A stretch of 39,180 bases of DNA from Chitinophagaceae bacterium. GTDB taxonomy: Bacteria > Bacteroidota > Bacteroidia > Chitinophagales > Chitinophagaceae. The position numbers and the translations under genes were made by a program. How positions within the stretch are numbered: position 1 is the stretch's first letter; the number at the start of each line of letters is the position of its first letter. A model generated the notes under the pieces. It saw nothing but the letters and a program-made list of their open reading frames with translations, was not told the DNA's origin and searched no databases. Shown here piece after piece: positions 15,846 to 25,149 of this stretch. The stretch covers positions 1 to 39,180 of the forward strand of contig CANBSW010000023.1 in NCBI GenBank assembly GCA_947372235.1, written 5' to 3'.

Positions 15846-17075
15846 TTATAATTCCAACAAAGTCTTCACCGGATCTTTCCCCATCAATAACAACTCAGGA
15901 TTTTCCAATAACTCTTTTACCCTTACTAAAAAGCTTACACTTTCTCTTCCATCAATAATTCTATGATCATAGCTAAGGGCGAGATACATCATAGAACGTA
16001 TCACTACCTGGCCATTGATAGCCATAGGGCGTTCCTGAATTTTATGCATACCAAGAATCGCACTCTGCGGAATATTGATAATGGGGGTACTCATCATACT
16101 TCCAAATACACCTCCATTGGTTATTGTAAATGTGCCACCTTGTAAATCTTCTGCTGTTAATTTACTATCACGCGCTTTACCGGCAAGTGTTACTACTGTC
16201 TTTTCAATATCAGCCATACTGAGGCTTTCCACATTACGCATTACAGGAACCGTTAATCCGCGAGGCGTGCTTACAGCAATACTGATATCAGCGTAATCAT
16301 GGTATAAGATCTGATCTCCATCAATATAAGCATTTACGGTAGGCCATTCGCCCAATGCAATGGCACAGGCTTTGGCAAAGAAGCTCATAAACCCAAGGTT
16401 CACACCATGCAACTCTTTGAATTTATCTTTGTATTGTTTACGAACTTCCATTACACGTGTCATATCCACTTCATTAAAAGTGGTTAACATGGCAGTAGTA
16501 TTTTTCGATTCTACCAAGCGGCGGCTGATGGTTTTACGCAGGCTGCTCATTTTTTCCTGACGCACATTGCGGCTGAACAATTCAGTACCGGCAAATGCTT
16601 TTTTACCGGGATTTGCCAATGCCTCCATCACATCATGCTTCATGATCTTTCCTCCCGTACCGGATGCTTTAATAGAAGCAAGATCTACTTTTTTATCAGC
16701 AATAATAGCCGATGCAACAGGTGTTGCCTTAATATCATTAGGCACACTGGTTACAACCGCTTCATTCGTTATCGGTTTTTGGCTTGTGGCTTCCACCTTG
16801 ACATTTGTTTCCTGTATCTTCTCACTTACAGCAGGTTTTTCACCATTTTCATCTATTTGTGCAACTACATCCCCAATATTCAATGTGTCGCCTTCTTTAG
16901 CTAAAGGTTTCAGTATTCCGGCCTGTTCTGCGTTCACTTCAAAAGTGGCTTTCTCACTTTCCAGTTCAGCGATCACTTCATCACGCTCAACCCAATCGCC
17001 TTCTTTTTTAGTCCACTTTAAAAGCGTCACTTCACTTATCGATTCGCCAATTGTGGGAACTTTTATTTCAATCAT
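15846..17075 (-). CDS. sucB: 2-oxoglutarate dehydrogenase E2 (dihydrolipoyl succinyltransferase)
   Basis: A 409-residue E2 component of the 2-oxoglutarate dehydrogenase complex of the TCA cycle. One lipoyl domain (1-75: [13 protein letters not shown], lipoyl lysine in ESEKATFEV) is followed by an Ala/Pro/Thr/Val-rich linker, the E3-binding domain (about 125-160: [24 protein letters not shown]) and the catalytic core (from about 190) ending [16 protein letters not shown], with the catalytic His and Asp. Start chosen at [12 protein letters not shown] (17075), because upstream residues translate intergenic sequence. It lies 70 nt downstream of sucA, so one operon is likely. The E3 gene is not in the window. 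Confidence 0.96.
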   Translation of the reverse strand: MIEIKVPTIGESISEVTLLKWTKKEGDWVERDEVIAELESEKATFEVNAEQAGILKPLAKEGDTLNIGDVVAQIDENGEKPAVSEKIQETNVKVEATSQKPITNEAVVTSVPNDIKATPVASAIIADKKVDLASIKASGTGGKIMKHDVMEALANPGKKAFAGTELFSRNVRQEKMSSLRKTISRRLVESKNTTAMLTTFNEVDMTRVMEVRKQYKDKFKELHGVNLGFMSFFAKACAIALGEWPTVNAYIDGDQILYHDYADISIAVSTPRGLTVPVMRNVESLSMADIEKTVVTLAGKARDSKLTAEDLQGGTFTITNGGVFGSMMSTPIINIPQSAILGMHKIQERPMAINGQVVIRSMMYLALSYDHRIIDGRESVSFLVRVKELLENPELLLMGKDPVKTLLEL

Positions 17076-17100
17076 AAAAAAATATTTCGTTGTATTAACA

Positions 17101-17145
17101 GGTTTTTGAAAAACCAATTATTAATTTCTAATTCTTAATTACTAA
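17101..17145. repeat. sucA-sucB spacer with small hairpin and AATT words
   Basis: GGTTTTTGAAAAACC (17101-17115) is a perfect 7-bp stem, followed by a run of AATTA/TTAAT words up to the sucA stop. It resembles one arm of a word-repeat palindrome without a partner. Confidence 0.45.
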
Positions 17146-19890
17146 TTAAATATTAAATGCTGTTTCAATAATCTCCGTCTGTTCCTGCACATGCACTTTA
17201 TGATAACCTGTTGCAGTAGATGCACTGGCATTTCTGCTGATCACTCCAAAATTGATCGATTTCAAATTCATTTGTAAAAAGGAAGCTGCACCCATATTCA
17301 AAGGTTCTTCCTGTACCCAGAACCAGGTGGCTTTGTTGTATTTGCGATGCAACATATCCAGTTGTTTTTGTGGCAATGGGTAAATCTGCTCTAATCTTAC
17401 GATCGCAATATCTTTTCTGTTCTCCTTGCGTTGTTTTTCTGCCATTTCGAAATAAATTTTGCCGGTACAGAGCAATACTTTCTTAACAGCCGTTACATCC
17501 TCTACAAATACATCATCAATCAATTCTTTAAACCCGGATTTGGTGAATTCGTTGATATGACTGAACGTTTCCGGATTTCGCAGATTTGCTTTTGGAGAGA
17601 AATTGATCAACGGTTTACGGAAATTCCAGGTTAGTTGTCTTCTGAATGCATGAAACAGATTGGCAGCTGTTGTTATGTTCGTAATCACCAGATTCATTTC
17701 TGCACACATTTGTAAAAATCTTTCCATTCTGGCACTACTATGCTCCGGGCCCTGTCCTTCATAACCATGGGGCAATAACATCACAACACCATTCTGTCTT
17801 TGCCATTTCTGTTCTCCTGCTGCGATAAACTGATCTATCATAGTTTGTGCACCATTTGAGAAATCTCCAAACTGTGCTTCCCAGATCACTAAGGCATTAG
17901 GATTGGCCATTGCATACCCATATTCAAAACCCAATACTCCATATTCACTTAACAATGAATTATATATTCTGAATTTTTCCTGGTTATCCTGAAAGTGATT
18001 GAGGCGATTATAGCCCTTGTTTGTATTCTCATCACGTAATACGGCATGCCTGTGGCTGAACGTGCCACGTTGCACGTCCTGGCCGCTCATACGAACAATA
18101 TTGCCATTGATGAGGAGAGAACTATACGCCATTAATTCTGCGGTAGCCCAATCTATTTTTTGTTCCGTTTCAAGCACTCTGATTTTATCCTGGATTAATT
18201 TTTCTATTTTTTTCAATGGCGTGAATTCAGCGGGCCATTTCATAAGATTGGTAAACAATCTTGTAACTTCTTCTTCGGAGATCGCTGTAGAGGGAGATAC
18301 CTCAAAATCTTCTATTGTGGCTTTTCGTAAATTTTTCCAGGCAAGCTCAGGCTGCTGATAATGATAGGGTAACGGGTTTTGTTTTATTTCATCCAGTCTT
18401 TCCTGCAAATCGGCCCAGAATTTTTTCTCCATCTCTTTTGCAAGTACCCTCGCATCTTCTTCCCCATTCTCCATCAGAAAATTGGTATAGATCTCTCTCG
18501 GATTCTGATGTTTATCGATCAAAGCATACAGTTGTGGCTGTGTATATTTCGGATCGTCTCCCTCATTATGGCCATGCTTTCGATAACATACCATATCAAT
18601 AAAAATATCGCTGTTAAACTCCTGACGGTATCGGGTTGCAATTTCAGCACATTTTACTACGGCTTCGGCATCATCCCCATTTACATGTAATACCGGGGCC
18701 TGCACCATGGCTGCAACAGAGGTACAATAATCTGCACTTCTGGCATCATCAAAATCTGTCGTAAATCCGATCTGGTTATTGATCACAAAATGGATCGTTC
18801 CGCCGGTATAATATCCCCGCAGGTAACTCATCTGCAATACTTCATATACAATTCCCTGTCCTGCTACAGAAGCATCTCCATGAATCAGAATGGGTAGGAT
18901 CTTATCAAAATCGCTATGGTACATTACATCAGCCTTTGCCCTTGCAAAGCCTACCACAACCGGGTTTACAGCTTCCAGATGTGAGGGATTAGGCATCAGT
19001 TTCAAATGCATTGTCTTATTATCGGGCGTTTGTACCTCACTTCCATAACCCATATGGTACTTTACATCTCCACTTCCCATTGTTTGGTCCATAGTAGCCG
19101 TTCCCTCAAACTCACTAAAGATCTGTTCATAGGTTTTACCCATGATATTGGCCAAAATATTCAATCTTCCCCTGTGAGCCATTCCAATCACCACTTCCTG
19201 AACATCATTATCAGCAGCGGTATTGATTATTGCATCTAAGGCAGCTATGGTGGTTTCTCCTCCTTCCAGCGAAAATCTTTTCTGTCCGATGTATTTGGTA
19301 TGCAAAAATTTCTCAAACATTACGCCCTGGTTCAGTTTCTCCAGAATGCGTCTTTTTTTATCCAATCCGATAGGCTGCGCGAAATTCTTTTCCATCTCAT
19401 TGGTCAGCCAGTCAATCTTAACCTGGTCGCTGATGTATTTGAATTCTATTCCAACATGAGATGCATAAGTGGTTTCAAGGTGGGATAAGATTTTTTTCAA
19501 ACTGGCAGCACCAAGTCCTATCAGGTTTCCCGCTTGATAAACAGTATCCATATCGGCCATCGACAGGCCAAAAAAAGCAAGGTCCAGGTTGGCACCACGA
19601 TCTTTACGGCTGCGAATGGGGTTGGTTTTAGCTAACAGATGCCCTTTATTACGATAGCCCAATATCAATCTGTACACCCTGATCTCCTTCATCCAGTCTA
19701 CCCCTGAATTTGCCGGTTCAGATACAGATCCTGTATTTTTCCCCGAAATCCCGTTGGAAACGGCAAAATCAAAGCCTTCAAAAAATTTTTTTAAGTCCGG
19801 ATCTATATTGGTGGGATCTTTTATAAAATCCTGGTATAAACTTTCTATGTAGGCAGGATGAGAGTTGGTTATGTACGAAAAATCCTTCAT
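17146..19890 (-). CDS. sucA: 2-oxoglutarate dehydrogenase E1
   Basis: A 914-residue thiamine-diphosphate-dependent E1 that decarboxylates 2-oxoglutarate and succinylates the E2 lipoyl group. The N-terminal segment is SYITNSHPAYIESLYQDF. Active-site motifs are GMAHRGRLN, YHMGYGS, PNPSHLEAVNPVV, HGDASVAGQGIVYE, NNQIGFTT, VNGDDAEAV and YRKHGHNEGDDP. The pyrimidine-binding half has RGTFSHRHA, LSEYGVLGFEYGYA, EAQFGDF, LLPHGYEGQGPEHSS and WVQEEPLNMGA. Start chosen at MKDFSYITNSHPAY (19890); the residues before it are promoter-region translation. It is the first gene of the sucA-sucB operon. Confidence 0.97.
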   Translation of the reverse strand: MKDFSYITNSHPAYIESLYQDFIKDPTNIDPDLKKFFEGFDFAVSNGISGKNTGSVSEPANSGVDWMKEIRVYRLILGYRNKGHLLAKTNPIRSRKDRGANLDLAFFGLSMADMDTVYQAGNLIGLGAASLKKILSHLETTYASHVGIEFKYISDQVKIDWLTNEMEKNFAQPIGLDKKRRILEKLNQGVMFEKFLHTKYIGQKRFSLEGGETTIAALDAIINTAADNDVQEVVIGMAHRGRLNILANIMGKTYEQIFSEFEGTATMDQTMGSGDVKYHMGYGSEVQTPDNKTMHLKLMPNPSHLEAVNPVVVGFARAKADVMYHSDFDKILPILIHGDASVAGQGIVYEVLQMSYLRGYYTGGTIHFVINNQIGFTTDFDDARSADYCTSVAAMVQAPVLHVNGDDAEAVVKCAEIATRYRQEFNSDIFIDMVCYRKHGHNEGDDPKYTQPQLYALIDKHQNPREIYTNFLMENGEEDARVLAKEMEKKFWADLQERLDEIKQNPLPYHYQQPELAWKNLRKATIEDFEVSPSTAISEEEVTRLFTNLMKWPAEFTPLKKIEKLIQDKIRVLETEQKIDWATAELMAYSSLLINGNIVRMSGQDVQRGTFSHRHAVLRDENTNKGYNRLNHFQDNQEKFRIYNSLLSEYGVLGFEYGYAMANPNALVIWEAQFGDFSNGAQTMIDQFIAAGEQKWQRQNGVVMLLPHGYEGQGPEHSSARMERFLQMCAEMNLVITNITTAANLFHAFRRQLTWNFRKPLINFSPKANLRNPETFSHINEFTKSGFKELIDDVFVEDVTAVKKVLLCTGKIYFEMAEKQRKENRKDIAIVRLEQIYPLPQKQLDMLHRKYNKATWFWVQEEPLNMGAASFLQMNLKSINFGVISRNASASTATGYHKVHVQEQTEIIETAFNI

Positions 19891-19980
19891 TTGTTGGTTT
19901 TGAGCTTCTTTAGGTCTGGTGGCTGACAAATATCGGTCATTGAAAGCAGAAAAAAAGCCTAAAAAGCCGGAAACTCAGAA

Positions 19981-20095
19981 AAGTCCGGAAGTCGGAAAAT
20001 CCGGAAGATTTTAAAAAAAATACCCGAAACCAAAGGATTTCCGACTCCGGACTTGCTGACTTTCCGACTTCCGGACTTCCCGACTTCCCGACTTT
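19981..20095. repeat. Word-repeat palindrome (GTCCGGAA/TTCCGGAC) between sucA and rpsT
   Basis: Arms of 18 bp, perfectly complementary, at 19981-19998 and 20061-20078 (AAGTCCGGAAGTCGGAAA and its complement). Further copies of the word continue to 20095 (CTTCCCGA twice). The 5' regions of divergent sucA and rpsT face each other here, so the element lies between two promoters and is not acting as a terminator. The rest of the 279-bp gap holds only the rpsT promoter element. Confidence 0.85.
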
Positions 20096-20140
20096 TATAA
20101 TTTTTTTAGTATTAAATTTCAAAATTCCGCTCTTACACCT

Positions 20141-20148
20141 TACCTTTG
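20141..20148 (+). promoter_or_regulatory. Promoter -7 element of rpsT
   Basis: TACCTTTG, an exact TAnnTTTG match, 22 nt before the rpsT ATG. A TTTC at 20117-20120 lies about where a -33 element would be. Confidence 0.65.
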
Positions 20149-20169
20149 CCGTCCTGAAAAAAATAATAC

Positions 20170-20424
20170 ATGGCAAACCATTCAGCTACAAAGAAAGATG
20201 TGAGACAAGCTACCAAGCGTCGCGACCGTAACCGTTATTATGGTAAAACTACCCGTAACGCTATCCGCGACATGAAGGCAAATACCGAGAAAAAGGTATA
20301 CGAAGAACAATTGCCTGATGTGGTTTCTATGATCGACAAACTGGCAAAGCGTGGCATCATCCACAAAAATAAAGCTGCCAATTTGAAAAGCAAATTGACC
20401 AAGAAAGCTACTACCCTCGCATAG
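20170..20424 (+). CDS. rpsT: 30S ribosomal protein S20
   Basis: An 84-residue basic protein of normal length for S20, which binds 16S rRNA in the small subunit body. Family pattern: MANHSATKKDVRQATKRRDR, NRYYGKTTRNAIRDM, then helices ending MIDKLAKRGIIHKNKAANLKSKL. Monocistronic, with its own promoter and terminator. Confidence 0.97.
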   Translation: MANHSATKKDVRQATKRRDRNRYYGKTTRNAIRDMKANTEKKVYEEQLPDVVSMIDKLAKRGIIHKNKAANLKSKLTKKATTLA

Positions 20425-20447
20425 TAATTTTTTTAAAAGATCTTACA

Positions 20448-20481
20448 AAGCCAACTGTTTAAAAGAACGGTTGGCTTTTTT
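20448..20481 (+). terminator. Terminator of rpsT, shared with the histidine kinase gene
   Basis: AAGCCAACTG and CGGTTGGCTT form a stem with a 10-nt loop, followed by TTTTT. It lies 23 nt after rpsT and 2 nt beyond the convergent histidine kinase stop, so it probably ends both transcripts. Confidence 0.9.
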
Positions 20482-20482
20482 A

Positions 20483-21865
20483 TTACCCTATGTTATTGGA
20501 AGCTTTTTCCAAAGACACAGTAAACCGGTTGATATCATTATTGATGGGAGTATAGGTAACATTGCCTTTATGAATCGTAATAAATCTATCAACAATGGAA
20601 AGACCCAGTCCATACCCTTTTGTACGCAATGCATTGGAACCCCGGAAAAAAGGTTGCATAATATTTTCCTTTTCATCAGCCGGTAACTGCATTCCCTTAT
20701 TATCGATATGAACCAATATACCGGCCCCCTGTGATTCAACAGTTATAAAAACGGTATGATCTACCGAATATAGAAAAGCATTTTTTACCAGATTAAAAAA
20801 AGCTGATTTCAAAAGGGTTTCATTCCCATGAATTATAAAATCGCTGTCATTTTCCGGCATGGGATTGAAAGAGATCTGTACAGACAGTTCCGGCAATCTT
20901 CGTTTTGAGTTACTTACCGTTTCGTACAACACTTCATCGATCCTTAACATGGGCCATTCCTTTCCCTGTTCATTTTCTGAAAACTGGGAGATCAGTAAAA
21001 GTGAATTGGTTAATTCGATCAGTTCCTGTTGTTCTTCTTTTAATGACAGCAATAGTTTTTTATATTCCGGAACCGTCATTTCGCGGCCCAAAGCTGATTC
21101 GGTTTGAGACAACATGGTAGCCAAAGGGGTCCTCAATTCATGTGAAGCATGGTTAACAAAGTTTTTCTGTACAATAAAAGCCTTCTCCAAACGCTCAAGC
21201 ATGCCATTAAAGTTTCTGGCGATTTCATTGATCTCCCCATTATTTTCACTAACCTTCAGTCTTTTCCCTAGATTCTGCAGATCTGTCTGTTTCATCTGCA
21301 GCCCTAGATTGGTTAGTGGTTTGAAGGCTTCCCTAACAAAAAAGAAAGAAGTAAAAGCAGTGATCAGCAGTCCGCCGATCAAAACAATAATTATGATCAG
21401 CCGGAGCTTGTAAATTTTATCAAATCCGTTCTTATCATAACCCGTAGAGATCAGAATTTGCCCTGATGCATTTAAAACCAATCCGGCATTCTGGTAATTA
21501 TTTTCAGAATACCATACATATTGCTTCTCACTTTTAATATGTTGAATAATCTGTGGATCAATAACAGGATGTATGCTTTCGGGAATTTTATTTACTATTT
21601 TCCCATCCGGATCTAGCACAACTACGCGTTGGTCAAAAATGGTGCTGTTGTGCAAAATATTTATAATAACACTTGCATTATTATCCTTTAGCTGCTTGCT
21701 TTTACTATAAGCCTCATATAATTCCAATCCTTCATTCTTAACCCTTTCAAAATAATCTGATTCACGGTAATTATAAAAAAGGAAATAGATGGTTATAGAA
21801 AATACAAAAAGAATAACCGTAACAAAAAATGTAAAAAGCAAGGCAAAACGCAGTTTCAGGTTCAT
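20483..21865 (-). CDS. Two-component sensor histidine kinase with HAMP domain
   Basis: A 460-residue inner-membrane kinase. TM1 is at about residues 6-30, a periplasmic sensor region at about 31-155, and TM2 at about 158-180 (IIIIVLIGGLLITAF). A HAMP linker follows, then HisKA with the phosphorylated His in NHASHELRTPLAT. The ATPase domain has N-box NLVKNAFLYS, G-boxes DNKG and KGYGLGLSIV, and F-box PFFRG. The G1 box reads DNKG, where DxGxG is usual. Start placed at MNLKLRFALLF (21865), 10 nt after the response regulator stop; the two genes form a pair. The signal sensed is unknown. Confidence 0.93.
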   Translation of the reverse strand: MNLKLRFALLFTFFVTVILFVFSITIYFLFYNYRESDYFERVKNEGLELYEAYSKSKQLKDNNASVIINILHNSTIFDQRVVVLDPDGKIVNKIPESIHPVIDPQIIQHIKSEKQYVWYSENNYQNAGLVLNASGQILISTGYDKNGFDKIYKLRLIIIIVLIGGLLITAFTSFFFVREAFKPLTNLGLQMKQTDLQNLGKRLKVSENNGEINEIARNFNGMLERLEKAFIVQKNFVNHASHELRTPLATMLSQTESALGREMTVPEYKKLLLSLKEEQQELIELTNSLLLISQFSENEQGKEWPMLRIDEVLYETVSNSKRRLPELSVQISFNPMPENDSDFIIHGNETLLKSAFFNLVKNAFLYSVDHTVFITVESQGAGILVHIDNKGMQLPADEKENIMQPFFRGSNALRTKGYGLGLSIVDRFITIHKGNVTYTPINNDINRFTVSLEKASNNIG

Positions 21866-21875
21866 TGAAGGCGTT

Positions 21876-22556
21876 TTATTTGATATAATACCCAAAGCCC
21901 GGTTTGGTATGGATCAATTTATTGGGAAAAGGTTTATCAATCTTATTTCGAAGGAAACTGATATACACTTCAATTGTATTGGTACCTGTGTCAAAACTCA
22001 GGTCCCATACTTTTTCCATGATCTCCTGTTTGGAAATTACACGCTCTTTATTTCTGGCAAGCAACACAAGCAGGGTAAATTCTTTGGCCGTAAGGTTGAT
22101 ATTAATACCATTCCGTATGACTGTTTTATTCAGAAAATTGATTTCCATATCCTCTACAATGATCCTGTCTGAGGTTGAGGGCATTTCGGCTCTTTTTAGA
22201 AAAACTTTAATACGGGCAAATAATTCTACAAAATGAAAGGGCTTAATAATATAATCATCTGCTCCGATATTGAATGCCTCTACTTTATCATGGATCTCAC
22301 CCGCAGCACTAAGCATGATAATGGGGATCTTTTTATTTTGATCGCGAAATTCACGGCAAAGCTCATAACCGCTTTTATAAGGAAGATTAATATCGAGTAA
22401 TACAAGGGAGTATGAATTACCGGCAAACATTTTGGAAGCTTCCAATCCATCCACAGCCAATTCGGCAAAAAATCCTTTACTGATAAGTTCATCACGTATG
22501 GTCTTTCCTAATTTGACTTCATCTTCTACAAGTAGTATCTTATGTTTTCCAGGCAT
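21876..22556 (-). CDS. OmpR/PhoB-type response regulator
   Basis: A 226-residue transcription factor. The receiver domain (1-120) has acidic pair ED (12-13 region, LLVEDEVKLG), phosphoacceptor Asp in VLLDINLP, Thr/Ser-site LSAAGE and Lys in IIKPFHFVE. A winged-helix OmpR domain follows (about 130-226: INLTAKEFTLLVLLARN, ISKQEIMEKVWDL, VEVYISFLRNKID-like, IHTKPGFGYYIK). It is encoded directly before its cognate histidine kinase. Targets are unknown; the neighbouring DUF2807 lipoprotein gene is a candidate only by position. Confidence 0.95.
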   Translation of the reverse strand: MPGKHKILLVEDEVKLGKTIRDELISKGFFAELAVDGLEASKMFAGNSYSLVLLDINLPYKSGYELCREFRDQNKKIPIIMLSAAGEIHDKVEAFNIGADDYIIKPFHFVELFARIKVFLKRAEMPSTSDRIIVEDMEINFLNKTVIRNGININLTAKEFTLLVLLARNKERVISKQEIMEKVWDLSFDTGTNTIEVYISFLRNKIDKPFPNKLIHTKPGFGYYIK

Positions 22557-22695
22557 GCTAGTTATTGGATTTCAGCCTTAAAGTAACTAAAAAAATTGTT
22601 TTTAAAACTAATTCATTTTATAAATGACAAAAAAAACATGTTTGGTTTTATTACAATGCATATGATTTTCTTTCTACCGTTACTCATTAATAAAA

Positions 22696-22728
22696 AAAGG
22701 CAGCTTTAAAAGCTACCTTTTTTGTTAG
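22696..22728 (-). terminator. Intrinsic terminator of the DUF2807 gene
   Basis: AAAAAAGG-C-AGCTTT and AAAGCT-A-CCTTTTTT form a stem with one mismatch and A/T tracts on both sides, about 15 nt after the DUF2807 stop. Confidence 0.85.
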
Positions 22729-22742
22729 ACTCAAATAGTGAG

Positions 22743-23465
22743 TTATTCAATTTTCTTTACTTCACCGCTACCGGCAACATGCTGTTTAACTGTAGCTGCT
22801 CCTTTGTAAAACACAGAACCTACACCGGCAATATTTATATCCAGACTTACATCGGTATATACTTTAACATTGCCGCTTCCTGCTATTTTTACAGTGGCGT
22901 TCTCCGATTTCAATTCATTTGCAATATAATCACCTACTCCACTAATACGAATGGTTTGATCCCTTGTTTCGCCTTTTAATGTGATTGAACCACTTCCGGC
23001 AATATCGCCTTCAATCTTAGGTGTATTAACTTCCATTTTAATATCTCCGCTACCGGCAATTTTTAGAACCAGCTTATCCCCGCCTGAAAACTTATTGGTA
23101 CCGATAATATTTCCACTGCCGGCCAGCGTTATCTGTTCCAGTTTATTGGTAGTGATGGTGATTTTAATAGGATTCTCAGATGAAAGATTGATATGCTCTT
23201 TTGATTTTACAACCAAATAGCCATCTTCCTGTGAAGTGATAATGTAGGGAAGCAGGTTATCATCAGCTTCTACTTTTACCGAAGTTTCGGGGCCCTGGGT
23301 AATTTCTACATCATAACTGCCGGCCAGTTTGATTTTTTCAGCACGGGTAATATGACGGTCTTCTTTACTAAGATTACCATTTCCTTTAATACGTTTATAC
23401 CCCATCCAACGACAGGCAGAGAAAACAAGCAGAATTACGGTAAGGAGCAGAAAAATACGTTTCAT
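22743..23465 (-). CDS. DUF2807 (head GIN domain) lipoprotein
   Basis: A 240-residue protein with a lipoprotein signal (MKRIFLLLTVILLVFSAC, Cys18), so probably anchored in a membrane facing the periplasm or surface. The body is the DUF2807 head-GIN fold, a repeated beta-strand ladder: KIKLAGSYDVEITQG, GNLSKEDR, LAGSGNIIGT, IAGSGDIKM, IAGSGSITL, VAGSGEVKKIE. The repeated AGSG turns mark a beta-helix-like stack. The family is common in Bacteroidota and has no settled function. Start chosen at the ATG at 23465 to give a proper signal peptide. It diverges from guaA. Confidence 0.88.
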   Translation of the reverse strand: MKRIFLLLTVILLVFSACRWMGYKRIKGNGNLSKEDRHITRAEKIKLAGSYDVEITQGPETSVKVEADDNLLPYIITSQEDGYLVVKSKEHINLSSENPIKITITTNKLEQITLAGSGNIIGTNKFSGGDKLVLKIAGSGDIKMEVNTPKIEGDIAGSGSITLKGETRDQTIRISGVGDYIANELKSENATVKIAGSGNVKVYTDVSLDINIAGVGSVFYKGAATVKQHVAGSGEVKKIE

Positions 23466-23482
23466 GTTTAGGTTTTGTACCG

Positions 23483-23511
23483 GAAAGTTAGCAAAAACAA
23501 GTGTTTTCAAA
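23483..23511 (-). promoter_or_regulatory. Promoter of the DUF2807 gene
   Basis: On the minus strand TTTG (23508-23511) is followed 17 nt later by TAACTTTC (23483-23490), one base from TAnnTTTG, 18 nt before the ATG at 23465. Confidence 0.55.
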
Positions 23512-23571
23512 GAACCTTTTAATGTGGATTCTTAACCGCTTGTCAGGCTTTAGTGCCACGAAAATTTCTGT

Positions 23572-23579
23572 TACCTTCG
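23572..23579 (+). promoter_or_regulatory. guaA -7 element next to the start codon
   Basis: TACCTTCG, one mismatch to TAnnTTTG, lies only 5 nt before the guaA ATG at 23585. If it is the real promoter, transcription would begin at or next to the ATG, giving a leaderless mRNA. Confidence 0.45.
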
Positions 23580-23584
23580 CAGGC

Positions 23585-25120
23585 ATGACAGAAAAAATAC
23601 TTATTCTCGATTTTGGAAGCCAGTTTACCCAATTGATAGCCCGTGCAGTAAGGGAGGCCAATGTTTTTTGTGAGATCATCCCCTATCAGAAATCTTTTGT
23701 GATTGATCAAGACCTGAAAGGGATCATTTTAAGTGGCTCGCCATTTAGTGTGAATGAAGAAAATGCACCTTCGGTGGATATTGCTTCTTTCATTAAAAAA
23801 GTACCGGTACTGGGTGTTTGTTATGGAGCCCAGTTAACTGCTAAAGTTTTTGGCGGTCGCATTGATAAATCCAACAAAAGAGAATATGGCCGTGCCAAAC
23901 TGCATATACAGCAGGAAGATATTTTATTGAAAGGTGTTTCTGAACAATCACAGGTATGGATGAGCCATAGTGATTCCATCACACAATTGCCGGAAGGGTT
24001 TTCTATTTTGGCTACTACAGAAAGTATTCCCGTTGCAGGCTTCAAGAAAAACGGTACCGATACAAAACCATTGTATGGCATTCAATTTCATCCGGAAGTA
24101 TATCATTCAACAGAAGGAAAAAAAATCATCAAGAATTTTCTGATCAATATCTGTGGCTGCAGCCAGAACTGGACACCCGCTTCTTTTGTTCAGGAAACCG
24201 TTGCCAAACTGAAAGCACAGATCGGCGATAGCCATGTGATCATGGCATTGAGTGGTGGTGTGGATAGTACAGTTGCTGCAACACTGATCAGCAAAGCGAT
24301 CGGCGACAGATTACACGGGATCTTTGTTGATAATGGCGTACTACGCAAAGATGAATTTGAACAGGTATTAAAAACATATGATGCAATAGGATTAAATGTT
24401 ACGGGCATTGATGCCAAACAAATGTTCTATGATGAGTTTAAAGGAAAAACAGATCCTGAACAAAAAAGAAAAGTGATCGGTAAATTATTTATCGATGTAT
24501 TTCATGAAGAATCGAAAAAAGTAGAAGGTGTAAAATTCTTAGGGCAGGGAACCATTTATCCTGATGTAATTGAAAGTGTAAGTGTACATGGCCCATCGCA
24601 AACCATCAAATCGCACCACAATGTTGGGGGGTTGCCTGATATTATGCATTTAGAATTAGTTGAACCACTTCGCTATTTATTTAAAGATGAAGTAAGAAAA
24701 GTAGGATTGGAACTGGGAATACCCGCAGACATGATTAACCGCCATCCTTTTCCCGGCCCCGGATTAGCCATCAGGATTTTGGGTGAAGTAACTGAAGAAA
24801 AAGTAAAACTCTTACAAGCCGCCGATGCGATCTATATTAATGGATTAAAGGAACATAATCTCTATTCATCTGTATGGCAGGCGGGTACTATTTTGTTGCC
24901 GGTAAAAAGTGTAGGTGTAATGGGTGATGAAAGAACGTATGAATTTACAGTAGCACTAAGGGCAGTAACTTCTGTAGATGGAATGACTGCCGACTGGGCG
25001 CATTTACCTTATGAATTTCTGGCACATATTTCGAACGAGATCATCAATAATGTAAGAGGTATTAATCGGGTGGTGTATGACATCAGCAGTAAACCACCGG
25101 CTACAATTGAGTGGGAATAA
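23585..25120 (+). CDS. guaA: GMP synthase (glutamine-hydrolysing)
   Basis: A 511-residue enzyme making GMP from XMP, ATP and glutamine. The class I glutamine amidotransferase domain (1-195) has the nucleophile cysteine in GVCYGAQL and His/Glu in [11 protein letters not shown]. The ATP pyrophosphatase domain has PP-loop ALSGGVDST. The dimerisation domain has [21 protein letters not shown], and ends [14 protein letters not shown]. The start at 23585 ([24 protein letters not shown] in register) is preferred to an upstream in-frame ATG, because the 28 residues before it translate the promoter region. The downstream periplasmic-fold gene follows at 29 nt. Confidence 0.97.
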   Translation: MTEKILILDFGSQFTQLIARAVREANVFCEIIPYQKSFVIDQDLKGIILSGSPFSVNEENAPSVDIASFIKKVPVLGVCYGAQLTAKVFGGRIDKSNKREYGRAKLHIQQEDILLKGVSEQSQVWMSHSDSITQLPEGFSILATTESIPVAGFKKNGTDTKPLYGIQFHPEVYHSTEGKKIIKNFLINICGCSQNWTPASFVQETVAKLKAQIGDSHVIMALSGGVDSTVAATLISKAIGDRLHGIFVDNGVLRKDEFEQVLKTYDAIGLNVTGIDAKQMFYDEFKGKTDPEQKRKVIGKLFIDVFHEESKKVEGVKFLGQGTIYPDVIESVSVHGPSQTIKSHHNVGGLPDIMHLELVEPLRYLFKDEVRKVGLELGIPADMINRHPFPGPGLAIRILGEVTEEKVKLLQAADAIYINGLKEHNLYSSVWQAGTILLPVKSVGVMGDERTYEFTVALRAVTSVDGMTADWAHLPYEFLAHISNEIINNVRGINRVVYDISSKPPATIEWE

Positions 25121-25149
25121 TCAATTCAACATTTTATTAAACCATACAG

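Noticed and set aside
16567..17109. 180-codon plus-strand frame inside sucB
   Set aside because: It is antisense to the lipoyl and E3-binding region of sucB and has no independent support.
19937..20176. 79-codon frame between sucA and rpsT
   Set aside because: It is a translation of the GTCCGGAA word repeats, and overlaps the rpsT start.
22800..23350. Repeated GCCGGCAAT/AGCGG units as a possible CRISPR or tandem DNA repeat
   Set aside because: They encode the AGSG turns of the DUF2807 fold. Spacing is irregular, and the repetition is at protein level.
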